Source of the DNA: Hawksworthiomyces lignivorus | Lineage: Eukaryota > Ascomycota > Sordariomycetes > Ophiostomatales > Ophiostomataceae | Reading direction: 5' to 3' | NCBI GenBank assembly: GCA_002917075.1 | Contig: NTMA01000044.1 | Span: 124,001-188,000 of the forward strand | DNA: 64,000 nucleotides | Shown: positions 33,082 to 43,648 of the stretch, piece by piece | How positions within the stretch are numbered: position 1 is the stretch's first letter | Layout: each line of letters starts with the position of its first letter | Notes under the pieces: generated by a model | Database searches by the model: none | Seen by the model: only the letters and a program-made list of their open reading frames with translations | What the model was told of the DNA's origin: nothing | Made by a program: the position numbers and the translations under genes

Positions 33082-34335
33082 TGAATGGTACAAGTATCTC
33101 CAATTGACACAGCGGAACAGCATGGATACCAGTCCAAATCATCTTCACACACTCCTACCAGTGCTGATCACAGATCGAAGAAATCCAAGGAGACAATCCG
33201 AACGTAAATTTCGAAGGAGGAGACGCCAATATTTATAAAAGCGTTTAAGAGTAGATTAAAAGGGGAAAACATCAAACCAACCCCCCAGCCTCTCTTTTTC
33301 TTCTCTTGTTCCTTTCTTCTCCCCTTCAAACTATGTCCGCTGTATCCTTTTATAAATTTCTTCATAAATTTCAATCGTGCAGGCAGCTCCGCCAGCAAAG
33401 GCAATACAAGCAGCAGGGCCTATACGGAAGCGCTTAGTGCCAGTGTTGGACGACACAACGCCTGTATTACTTGGTCCCCAAAAACGGCTTTTAATTTATA
33501 GTGGTCAAAAGAAGTAGATTAGTCTCCTATAACAGGTTTTGTCGTTTGTGGTGAGCATCATGAGAGATGCTAGTGGGATAGAGAAAGTGCAAGACAGAAC
33601 ACAAAAGTCTCCACAGATGAGTAGCAACAAGCGCAACGTAGAAGGCTAGAAATGTGATCAAGAGATTACCATCATGTTAACCAAGGGTGAGAGTTACGCC
33701 GAGGATGAATCCCCGGGACCAATCCGCCCATAAGCCAACGTAAAACTTTATAAGTCGCTGCTAAACTAGACTCTATCATGTTTACAATAATGATAGTGAC
33801 GATTATTATTATTTTGGAACCATGTAGGTTTGGGCTGCCTGCCTTGTGAAATGCAAATACGTCGAGTTTATGCAAGGTCAAAGTGAAATCTTCATTCTCC
33901 TAAATGGTCACCCGTCTTTCGAGGTATTGAGAATCTTTGCCTAATTTCCCGTAGCTTTAGTGATTTATTCTTCTGTTTCGATAAGATATTATTGCATGAG
34001 AATAAAAGATGCAGCCTCCTAATACTTTGCGGCAAAAGTGAAGAGAGCTGTTGGTTTTAGATGGCTCAATTACTTCCACACATCAGAGCTGTGCCGAGAA
34101 ATAGGTATGTAGAACCGGGAAAGCTCCTATTTACTGTACCGCACACAAAGGCGCATATTTATATTAAATGCCTTAGAAGCTGCTTTCGTTGGTTTAAATA
34201 TACATTGAAATGAAATTGAAACTCTTTCATCAGTTATGTCCTGTCGCTATACTTCACTTTTTATTTTACAAAAAATTCTTATACAGTACTAAAAGAAAGA
34301 AAGAGATGAGAGAGTTCTTCAGCTTAACAAATCCC
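33082..34335. other. AT-rich convergent spacer
   Basis: About 1.25 kb between the ends of exchanger 3 and the Zn2Cys6 gene. No frame carries recognisable motifs. Confidence 0.65.
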
Positions 34336-36841
34336 CTAGGTCAGGATAGAGTGGGCTCTGTACGGAAACTCTTCAGTCAACGTATCTTCTCTGGGTGATT
34401 GGACCGATAACAAATCCTGCAACATTGGATCAAAATTCAAAACAATGCCTTGTGTGCTCGATTCTCGTGCCACCGACCCGATAACACTGTCCCAATGGTT
34501 GGTGCCATCTGTCAGTCGGTGCATACCGGACCAGAGCTGCTGCAACAGGATTGCCAATTCGGCTGTGTTCTGTGTCGGGTCTCTTAGTTGGCGAAGCAAA
34601 AATTGGGATGCTACGGAGAAGGGCCATATCAAAAAGGTGCTGGAGATGCGTTTGAAGACGGTGATCTAAGACTGTTAGAAGGGTAAGGAGATGGTATGAA
34701 TCATGCGACAGCTTAAAATCAATAGAGGATGTGCTTCGGGGATCACTTGCTTCGGAACTATCCAGCCGGGCAATGATGCTGGCATACTCGGCCATCTTAA
34801 TGGCTGCTTGCAGACATCGGTTCTCACTTTCGATCCGTAGCGTGTCGGGTAGATCCTCCTTGAGCACTTTCCTGATAGCAAGGTTGTGGAGGCTGATGAG
34901 GATGGCACACAAGTTGGTATGCATGCCCATGGCCAGCGGATCGCCCGGCCTCTCAGCCGGCTGCAAATGGTCCAGGAGGCCTGTGCAGTGGAAGCGCACA
35001 TCTTTGTCGATCTGATAGTGGTGTTGCCAAAAGTTGTAGCTGAGGTCGCGGGCAGCATCTTGCTTGGACGAGGCTAAGAAATGGCGGTGATAGCGACCAT
35101 ATAGCACCGCCATGAGGACTGTGCCAGAAAGGGTCGAGAGCCGCGTATTGTCCTCCATCATCATGGCCTTGCTGAGCTGCGGCATGCTTGGCGTCATGCC
35201 GTCCTTGGCCGAATCTTCTGGTGACGGCAACGGAATGGAAATCTTAGGTTTCAAATAGCTTGAGTGGGCGTTCAACAGAGAAAAGAAAACGCAAAAAGAC
35301 AAAACCCAGAAGAGGGAAGAATGTCACAGGCATCGCTCGCTCTAAACTCACCTCATCTTCTTCCATGGTCATACTTGACCCCGTGCGGACACTGGCGTAA
35401 GCATCAAACGTGAACAGCACCCAGAGCGCCCGCCGGCGTACTTCAAGCTCTTCCAGACAGCCGGCCTCGGGCAGGTGTTGTACGAAGCGGAGCTTGCTGC
35501 GCGACCACTCTTTGGGATCGACGTGGTGCAGGCCCAGCATCTTGCTTAGCCGGATGGCTCTGCCTAGGCTCATCCACGCTCGCGCAAAGGATGTACGGCG
35601 GAACTCGTAGTAGGTTATCAGAATACACGCTTGCAGCATGTTGATGCGGTTGCATCCGCTCGCTTCGTCGTCGTCGTTGTCGTCGTCGTCGGCCATGTTC
35701 AGGTACTTGCGTGCAAAGCGGTAGCACGTCTCCTCTACTTGGACCTGATTCGCCGTCATCGTCGTCTTCGTGGGCGTCTTGACCACGGCCCCCAACAGCG
35801 CAACTACATAGCTTAGGCTCTTCAACTCAGGTCGCTGGTGGCCTGCTGTCTTGACTTCTGCTAAAAAAAGTTGTTGGTTAACTAGAGGGATGGCTGCATG
35901 GACGTGATTGAAATAGGCTTGATGTCTAGCAGCGAAAGAGCGGGTTAGCTCTTCTTTAAGATTTTCTCTTTAATACGGGGCTTTTTTTTTTTCATAAACT
36001 GAACGTTCTCGCATAGGGGTGAATTACAAGACATGGAGAGCATCGGGAGCTAGCTCTTCGTCGCCGCCACAGAAAGCAGCATTGGCTGGCGATGCGACTA
36101 ATGAAGAATCTGTGGGTGGCAAGTTTACGAGCTCCATGGAGAAGCCGGGAATGTCTGTCGGGAGCATCATGGTATCGAAATCGAAATTCGGCAGTGCCCT
36201 GCTCAAAATAATTCATTTAGCTTCCTGAGTGCCACATAGGCCTGCCCAGCTACCGTAGATGTTTGCGCTTCTTACCAGTTATCCAGCGAGGGGCTCATCA
36301 AGGCTGGCTGCGGACCGACAAAGGGAAGTGAATCACGGTGGAACCCATTCGCAGCCGGCGAGCTAATCAAGGTGGAACAAGCAAGTTGTAGTTCGGGCTG
36401 CCGTGGCTCGCGCTGCTGAGGCATGAGCGCGACATGCGGAATGGCCTGCTGGGTCAGAGCCAGCTGCGCTTCGGCCTGCGCTTTAAACAAATTGTCAAAA
36501 CCTTTGAGCTATTTTCAACGCTTTTGAATACTCTCTTCATCTCTCCTACCTAGCCGTTCGTGCAGAGACATGAGAGCCCGAAAGATGTTGAGCTGGGCTG
36601 CGTCCGGCTTGCGGTGTGCTGTGTATCTGCACTTGTGCCCTAGTCTGCAGCATCTCCCACATCCAGGGCGCACGCGATCGCAGCGCACTTTGCGAGCTCT
36701 GCATATGTCGCACGCATTGCGGTGTGACAGCCTGTCGCTGCTGGCTGCGCCGGGGTTCGCATTGTTCTCGTCGCCATCGTCTTTGCCACTCTTGGAGACA
36801 CGCACGCTTCGCCGAGACCCATCACTCTGATCGCTAGACAT
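34336..36841 (-). CDS. Zn2Cys6 transcription factor with fungal-specific domain, one frameshift
   Basis: Five exons fit: 36841-36550, 36501-36276, 36198-36028, 35925-35352 and 35242-34336. The zinc cluster lies at residues 44-71 (ACDICRARKVRCDRV...CGRCCRLGHKCRYT) with standard spacing. The middle domain begins at HQAYFNHVHAAIPLVNQQLF and includes ETCYRFARKYLNMA, FARAWMSLGRAIRLSKMLGL, EVRRRALWVLFTFDAYAS and EDEISIPLPSPE, as in fungal-specific regulator domains. In the last exon the frame is broken at a run of five A on the plus strand (34631-34635). One base fewer joins HRLQTHLQHL to WPFSVASQFLLRQLRDP, giving about 722 residues. Unrepaired, the frame stops at 34430. It is divergent from an MFS exporter, a common regulator-target arrangement. 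Confidence 0.78.
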
Positions 36842-36929
36842 ATTTTATGGCTTCATATGTTCTTTTGCATAAGCTTTTCTTGTGGCTTTTGCTAAAGGGA
36901 AGCTCAAGTGTAATGACGCCGGCTCCCCC

Positions 36930-36940
36930 CGGAATTCCCG
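36930..36940. promoter_or_regulatory. Candidate Zn2Cys6 operator, CGG-N5-CCG
   Basis: CGG and CCG flank a 5-bp spacer, the inverted half-site geometry bound by many dimeric Zn2Cys6 regulators. It lies in the shared promoter beside such a regulator, about 90 bp from its start and 310 bp from the MFS start. Binding is inferred. Confidence 0.4.
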
Positions 36941-37152
36941 AGGATTTCCGATCTACCTCCAAGTGCGGTCTTAGCGGCATCATCTGCCACTGGAGTGCCC
37001 CACAAAAGTTCATGCACACGCGGGCCGCACTCCGTCCTTGGCTGACGTCTATTATGCGACGGCGATTGTCCATTGGGTTCTGAAGGACCCGTAAGCAATG
37101 AGGATCAGCTCTCTATAATGTGCAAGTAGTCCTTCCGCGGATGGTGCACAAA

Positions 37153-37161
37153 TACGGAGTA
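37153..37161. repeat. TACGGAGTA motif, copy 4
   Basis: Exact copy of the recurrent 9-mer, about 90 bp before the MFS start codon and just upstream of its TATA box. Confidence 0.6.
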
Positions 37162-37174
37162 GTTTATTTTTTCT

Positions 37175-37182
37175 TATAAATA
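37175..37182 (+). promoter_or_regulatory. TATA box of the MFS transporter gene
   Basis: TATAAATA lies about 68 bp before the start codon at 37250, a sensible spacing for a fungal core promoter. Confidence 0.5.
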
Positions 37183-37249
37183 GCCTCAGGGGGAGGGTTG
37201 TAGCTGCACACACTCTTTTTCCTTTGTCACCTCTCTTTTCGTGTAAACC

Positions 37250-38986
37250 ATGGCGCAACTACTCGACGACAGCCAGTCTCAGACCATTTCCAAAAAGAAC
37301 GACGATGGCTTGTCACCACCGGTTTTGCCATCGCCGACTCCTCAGCAACAGCAACAAGAACAATTTCATCGTGGTTGGCAATTTTGGGCTGTATTTCCTG
37401 GCCTCTGCTTTGCCATATTGCTAGCGGCCCTTGACACATCGGTACTCGCCACGGCGCTACCCACAATTGTCGACAAGCTGCACTCGGGCCCGCTCTACAT
37501 CTGGGGCATCAATGGCTACTCTCTCGCCGTGGCTGCGGTCCAGCCCGTCGCCGGCAAGGCCTCCGATATCTTTGGTCGTCGATACCCCATGATCGCGTCG
37601 GTCGTGCTATTTGCCCTTGGTAGTGGGCTCTGCGGTGGTGCGAGCAGCATAGCGATGCTAATAGCGGCTCGTATTATTCAGGGACTCGGCGGCGGCGGCA
37701 TTTTTGTCATGGTGGACATTATCGTGGCGGATCTAGTGCCGCTGCGCGAGCGACAGAACTACATGAGCATCATTATGGGCACCTTCGCCTTGGGCACCTT
37801 CATCGGCCCCGTCATTGGCGGTGCCATTGTTGCCCACACCTCCTGGCGCTGGATCTTCTACATTAATCTGCCAGTTGCGGGCGTAGCCCTCGTGCTAGTT
37901 ACGCTGTTCTTGCGGGTGCGGTGGAAACGTGAGGGCACGCTTGCCCAGCGCGTTTCTCGCGTCGACTTTGGCGGCAACGCCATCCTCAGCGCGTCGATCG
38001 TTTCTATTCTGATCGCGCTCACCTGGGGCGGTACAGCTTATACCTGGTCCTCGTGGCACGTGCTGCTGCCGCTTCTTATGGGCGCGCTCGGGCTGGCCCT
38101 CTTCGGCTTGCACCAGGAATACATCGCCAAGGATCCTACCATGCCGCGCCGCGTCTATGGAAACACGACGTCCTTTCTGGCCTACGCCCTGACGTTTCTG
38201 CACGGCATCGTCATGTCGTGGCTCTCCTTTTTCCTTCCCGTCTTCTTTCAGGTCCTGCTTCGCGCCAGCCCCATGCGGTCCGGCGTCGACCTCCTCGCTA
38301 TCGTCATCCCGTTAATGCCTGCCGGCATCGTGGGCGGTCTCGCCGTGGCGCGCACCGGCCGCTACAAGCCCACGATCATCATCGGCTACAGCATCATCTG
38401 CGTCGGCGTCGGCCTGCTCACCCTGCTCACCCAGCACAGCAGCACGGCCGAGTGGGTCGTCTTTCAGATCATCGCCGGCATCGGCGGCGGGCTCGCCCTC
38501 ACCTCGACCCTGCCCGCCGTGCAGGCGCCGCTCCCCGAGGCGGACGTCGCCGTGGCCACGGCCAGCTGGGCCTTTGTCCGCAGCTTCGGCTCCATCTGGG
38601 GCGCCGCCATCCCGGCCGCCGTCTTCAACTCGCACTTTGACGCGCACCTGTCGCACATCAGCGACGCCGCCGTGCGCGACCTGCTCGCCCGCGGCGGCGC
38701 CTACGAGCACGCCACCCGGGCGTTTATCACGTCCTTTGACGGCCAGCCGGCACTGCAGCAGGAAATTATTGACGTGTACCAGTCCAGTCTCAAGCTCGTG
38801 TGGCAGGTCCTCATCGCCTTTGCCCTCGCGGCTTTCCCCCTCGCCGTCTGCATCCCCGAAGTCGAGCTCCGCAAGGAGCTGGTCACCGAGTTTGGGCTGC
38901 AGGACGACGCGGACGAGAAGCAGGGGAGAGAGACGGTGGCGCAGCAGACGGAGTCGGAGCTGCAGGTGTTGGGTCGCAGAGGCTGA
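37250..38986 (+). CDS. MFS efflux transporter, DHA2-type (14-helix)
   Basis: A single intronless frame of 578 residues. After a Gln-rich cytosolic N-terminus the first helix carries AALDTSVLATALPTIV, the family signature. It is followed by GKASDIFGRRYPM (motif A loop), ARIIQGLGGGGIFVMVDIIV and the antiporter motif region FIGPVIGGAIVAHTSWRW. About 14 hydrophobic segments are visible. Members expel drugs, toxins or metabolites by proton antiport at the plasma membrane. The extracellular loop before the last helix (EHATRAFITSFDGQPALQQE) is typical of this group. The divergent Zn2Cys6 gene is the likely regulator. No biosynthetic genes lie next to it, so the substrate remains open. Confidence 0.92.
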   Translation: MAQLLDDSQSQTISKKNDDGLSPPVLPSPTPQQQQQEQFHRGWQFWAVFPGLCFAILLAALDTSVLATALPTIVDKLHSGPLYIWGINGYSLAVAAVQPVAGKASDIFGRRYPMIASVVLFALGSGLCGGASSIAMLIAARIIQGLGGGGIFVMVDIIVADLVPLRERQNYMSIIMGTFALGTFIGPVIGGAIVAHTSWRWIFYINLPVAGVALVLVTLFLRVRWKREGTLAQRVSRVDFGGNAILSASIVSILIALTWGGTAYTWSSWHVLLPLLMGALGLALFGLHQEYIAKDPTMPRRVYGNTTSFLAYALTFLHGIVMSWLSFFLPVFFQVLLRASPMRSGVDLLAIVIPLMPAGIVGGLAVARTGRYKPTIIIGYSIICVGVGLLTLLTQHSSTAEWVVFQIIAGIGGGLALTSTLPAVQAPLPEADVAVATASWAFVRSFGSIWGAAIPAAVFNSHFDAHLSHISDAAVRDLLARGGAYEHATRAFITSFDGQPALQQEIIDVYQSSLKLVWQVLIAFALAAFPLAVCIPEVELRKELVTEFGLQDDADEKQGRETVAQQTESELQVLGRRG

Positions 38987-39787
38987 TGATAGAAATTAAT
39001 TGTAGACAATCTCCTCTCAGTTGAGTTGTGTAATAATACCTCCTGTATAACTTTTTTCATAACGTTTGTATTTTACTAGCGACAGCCACTCAAATTTTTT
39101 CCAGCAAGACACAACATAAATTCAAATCACAGCAAATCAAGTATAAAACAAAAGTCAAAAGTACATCTGGAATATTTGGTAGACAATGTCGGTGCGGTCC
39201 GAGGTGGAAGGTTGCAATTGTAAGTACAGACCATACGGATTCTGCGGTTTTCAGTCTGCTACTGTTGCTGCAGGATAAAGTGCCCCAAGGCGAGCTTTTC
39301 CAATTGTCGTGGGCAGCGGGTCCGACCCATCGTCGAGCTCGGCCCCATATATAGGATCCTGGTTTGAGAACCTTCATCGTCTTGTACCAACAGTTCGCAA
39401 AAGCTGCATTATCTTCATGCTCCCACTCACAAACACAGCTCATACCATAGGACGCCACCACATGTGAATAATGCATCTTGCGAAATAACTCGCCTCTACT
39501 TTTTCATCCCCCGCCTGCTTCCTTCCTCGAGCTCTTAGCCATCGTCTCGGTAGGATTGGAGCCGGCGCCACACACCCATGGCAAACTACGCCATCAAAGT
39601 TGCTGAATGTCCTAAGCGAACAGGTTTCTTCTCTTCGTGAAATAATATTGGCGCATTTCCTCACAAGGCCCAGATTCCATCCAATGCAGCATACAACTAA
39701 CAATACAAGTGTTTAAAGGAAGTCAGATTATATACATGTTCAGTGCAATTGTGAGATAAAAGCAAACTAGGCATAAAATAGTCATCT
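38987..39787. other. Convergent spacer
   Basis: About 800 bp between the MFS and HET genes. Minus frames at 39090-39476 and 39440-39703 have no recognisable motif and poor composition; no gene is called. Confidence 0.6.
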
Positions 39788-41930
39788 TCACGCAATTGTA
39801 ACTACGGTCGTCGGCGTCGTGAGCCAGCTGGCCTCGAAACGCAACTCGTCGAGGCCGATGCGCACATAATAGGCGTCGCCGTCCTCATCTTCCTTGCGCA
39901 GCACAACCAGCGCCAACAAGTGCCGAGTAGTTGTTCGGCCGAGGATCAGCCGGAACACATTGTTGGCCTCGTGGTCCACGTCTGCTACGATGATCTGGGC
40001 GCTGCTGCTTTGGTCGCTCCAATTCATGGCGTCGCTGGCCTCTTCAGGCAGCACGTCTGGCCAAGACTCGAGGACGTGATGCGATGTAATGTCGGCTGAC
40101 GACAGGACCCGGCAGCGGACGTCAAGGCAGCAGTGGTCCGGGCCGTGCGCCCACTCGACCGTCGCCTCGGGGCTGCTCCAGTAGTGCGTAAAGTCTAGAT
40201 CAATCTCGCCCAGCACCGACATCCACGACCAGCTCGGCATGTCCGGCACATACCCGGTGCGCTTGTCGTTGCCGTGCGTCACCTTCCAGAGCAGGCAGTC
40301 GAGCGCTCGCCCCTGCCAGATGCCGTAGTGGCACTGGTCCTGGAAGACGGTCGACAGGTAGTCGATGATGCCCCCAACGGCCAGCGGCCGGTCCGCGGCC
40401 ACGGTGAGATGGCGGCGCGTGTACTGAGCCACAATCTCGGGCCAGGCGGCCTCGAAGCGGTCGAGGCGGTTGCCCTGCGCGAAGCGCGGATCGCTGAAAA
40501 ACCGCTGCGGCTCCGTCGTTTTGTAGTACTCGACATACGAACCGGGGACGTGCACGACGTCCTTGGAGCGGCAGCGCAGGAAGGGCTCGAGGGGGCCAAA
40601 GACCAGCAGACGCGGCGGTAGGATAGCTTCTTGCAGCGTCCAGCCGCGGCTGTTGATTGGGAAAGCAGCCGTGCGATGGTAGTGCACGGGGACGAGCGAG
40701 ACAGGGCCGCGCCGGTTCCCGGCGAAGAGAATGTCGACGCCGTAGGTCGGATGGCACTCGCTGTTGCTGGAGGCAGCAAATGACAGAAAGCCCTGTTCCA
40801 CAGAGCTCGCCACGGCGGCAGCAATGGTGACGGCGGACTTCTCGTAGATGGCGCGCATCTGGGCCAGCTGGACGCGCTTGTCAGCGTCGTCGTCTTGCAC
40901 AATGCACAAAGCATCGACCCACAGGTACTCTAGACCCAGCAGCTGCGTAATGAGGATGGCATCTTTGAGAGTCTGAGGTAAGGTGTTGGCGTCGATGCCT
41001 TCCTGCTGGAAAACATCTAGGTTGCTAGTGGTGAGCTTGATCCTTTGTGGACCGCCCCAGCAGTAGCTGAGAGCGGCATACTGGCCGCAATTCGTGCCTT
41101 GGGAAGAGGCGACATGAAGCTTCACATCCGAAACATATGTTTGGTCAGCATTCACCTGGAGCAGTCTTGGCGGCAGACGTGTCGGCTGGGCCGGCTGGCA
41201 TCGTTCGTGCGAGGCGTGGCAGTCGGCCAGAAGACGCTTCAGAGACGGTATCCATTGCAGCACGGGTTTCGTCCATTGAGGGTGGCGTAGCGATGTGAGT
41301 TTAGCGCAGAGACTATCTGTTTGAGTCAGAATCAGCGCAGTACGGTAAGTGGGGAAGAAAATCCATATATTCACATCTATCCCCTTTCAACTCACCTGCT
41401 GTGGTGACAAGCAGCAGCTTGCTTGACGACGACCACAATTCACGTCCCGTCTCATCCTCGAGCTTCACCAGCCACATCAGATTCAAGCCGTTGGACTCGG
41501 TTGACTGTGGCCCGGACCAGAGTTTGTTTGGCAAGATACGCAATGTCTCGAGGAGCGGATCCCACTCGTACTTGATCTTTTCTTCTTCGGTGGGCAGCTC
41601 TTCAAAAAGCAGCTCGCCCGGCGCATCTCGGGCTAAAGAAACATGGAGCTTGAACACCACCCAGCTTTTCTTGAACTTGCCTTTTCTTTGACCGAATAGA
41701 TCACGCAGGCATTTAGTTCGGCGTGGCGCATTGGATGACCCAGACCAGTCCGTCGCCCATAGATAGTGGCAGAGACGGCAATCAGCTCTCTGGGGAAACG
41801 AGCTCAGGAGCGAGTGTCGAAATCTTGAGCGAGCCTCGATATTGCTGAATGTTTCCGTGGACATCAATATGCGACATTGCGAGCAGAGGGGAGGGTTATT
41901 ACCATGAGTTGTGTCCATTGAAGAAGACAT
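39788..41930 (-). CDS. HET-domain protein (heterokaryon incompatibility type), gene 1
   Basis: Two exons, 41930-41396 and 41316-39788, separated by a 79-bp intron, give about 687 residues. The N-terminus has a Cys pair (CSQCRILM) and a later CRLCHYLW, as in many long HET proteins. The HET domain spans about residues 254-403: YAALSYCWGG, LPQTLKDAILITQLLGLEYL, WVDALCIVQDDD and RGWTLQEAILPPRLLVFG. The C-terminal half contains the usual WSWMSVLG region. HET domains trigger cell death in non-self recognition when activated by partner proteins. Most genes of this class are untested. It is not adjacent to the NLR but belongs to the same functional theme in the window. Confidence 0.9.
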
Positions 41931-43648
41931 GGGCTAGGAATGAAACAGGCTGATCGGGCCTCAAAGAGCGGGCTTGACAGAAGATTGTCTGCCTTTGAGA
42001 ACAGCAGAGTCAAATCGATATGCCAACATGTGACAAAAAAAAGGGGGGGGAGATAGATGAATGGCATAGGAAAATCCTAATTGTCGTTGCTTGTTGGAAG
42101 AATAGAGATAGCTATAGTATGATGCGACTCGGCATATCAAAGTCCACAACCTCCTGGCGCCCTATGCACAGCCCCGCCATACCAACGCACCCATGTCAAG
42201 CGGCCTTAATGGTGCCCAGAAATCATCTCTACAGTGTTTCCTCGCGTGGCTTGCCGCTTTCGCCGCCCTCGCCGCCGCCGGCCGCAACCGACTGCGCCGG
42301 CAGCAACACGCAATGGATGAGGGTTACATTGAACTAGTGCCGATTGCAGCTAAACAAGCAGGGCTAGACTATCCGTTCATAAACGAGAGCAATCGGCTCG
42401 GATCTGGGATCGATCCGTACATTAGGTAGATATGAACGTTTTATCGCTTCTTTCCTTACCGACCCTCCTGTCGTCAATGTCTCCTTCATTCTTTGCACAT
42501 TTCTTTGTTTGCCTCCTGTTTTCCATCCCTCTTTTGTTCGATCTATATTTCATTTTTTTTCTCCTCTTTCATTTAAGCAACTTCGTAAGGGGGTGCTCCG
42601 TTGATCTAATATAAATAACCTAGTTTCTCCTAAAGAATAGCGGCAAGATGGTCTAGTATAATACAATAGATTTTTTAAAGTTTATCAATAAAAGAAAAGG
42701 ATAAAGTTCAAATCTAAGAATTTCTTTTTGTTAAAATAGAATAAAGTCGTTTTCAATTGGGCCAGTCCTATTAGACTACTTTCGCCTACATTTCGTATAT
42801 GAACGTCAGCGCCGTGACTGTATGCTCCATCCGTACTCCATAACGTCAACTTCTTTGCGCTTAATTAGAGTTATTAGTTGATGCAATTAATTGTCTTCCT
42901 AACAGAACTCTGCGTATTGAGCATTAAATGCTAATAGACAAATATATGCTTAACTGTGCAACGCATCTTGTAGCTTAAGAAATAAAACTGTAAGACTGCA
43001 GAACAATCAAGCGATTTATACCGTAAGAATTTGGCCAATATAGCACTTGTTTGCTGCATCGAAACCCGTTACTAATATTGAGGCTTAGCACGCTGAGAGA
43101 ACCAAATTTAGAGACAGGAAGCCGCAGCAAGTCCTCGTCGATTGCACCCAATGGCAGTGCTCCCCCAAGCGCTGCCCAGAAATTCTTGGCATCTTTTTAA
43201 GACATTGCAAATATGGACGGGATTCGTTGGATTAGTACGATTGACGCTCCCCATTGGATGAAATAAGACGCATATTTAGAAACCCAACACGTAGCAATCC
43301 ATAGAGCTGTCTGTAGGAACAACCACTGGAGAAGCTAATCCAGGGTCCACACTTTGAGAGACCCCGGACTTCAGCCCCTGTTTTGGCTGTCTCCCTCGAT
43401 CCTTCAGGCGCACAAACAATCAGCACGAGGCTGAGGAGTATGAACCTTTTTATCTTTTCTCCTTGACTTGTTGACATTCATATTCCTCTTATTCTTTTTT
43501 ATTTTAATCTATTAACCCACCAAGTAAACAACACTATTTTCCACCCAGAACTCCTAGTCTTTGCACCACATTTCGCCGTCTTAACGTAGCGTCCATCTTC
43601 AAACTTTTGGCCCACAGCAATTCCCCAAGCCGACCTCTGCGGGTCACA
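41931..43648. other. Long AT-rich spacer
   Basis: About 1.7 kb with no convincing gene. Frames at 42020-42429 and 42432-42614 are short and motif-free. A degenerate tRNA-like stretch lies near 42641-42725. Confidence 0.6.
42641..42725 (+). other. Degenerate tRNA-like sequence (possible SINE or tRNA relic)
   Basis: An A-box-like TGGTCTAGTATAA and a B-box-like AGTTCAAATCT lie about 60 bp apart in an AT-rich context. The acceptor stem does not pair and the T-arm is poor, so no functional tRNA is called. A decayed, AT-shifted tRNA or tRNA-derived SINE is possible. Confidence 0.25.

Larger units (their letters stand above)
36842..37249. promoter_or_regulatory. Divergent promoter between Zn2Cys6 regulator and MFS transporter
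   Basis: This 408-bp region separates the two start codons. On the MFS side there is a reverse CCAAT box (37072-37076), a CCGCGG palindrome (37135-37140), a TACGGAGTA copy (37153-37161) and a TATAAATA box (37175-37182). An inverted CGG pair lies at 36930-36940. Confidence 0.65.

Noticed and set aside
39090..39703. Two minus-strand frames downstream of the MFS gene
   Set aside because: Cys/Trp-rich chance composition, with no splice connection to the HET gene.
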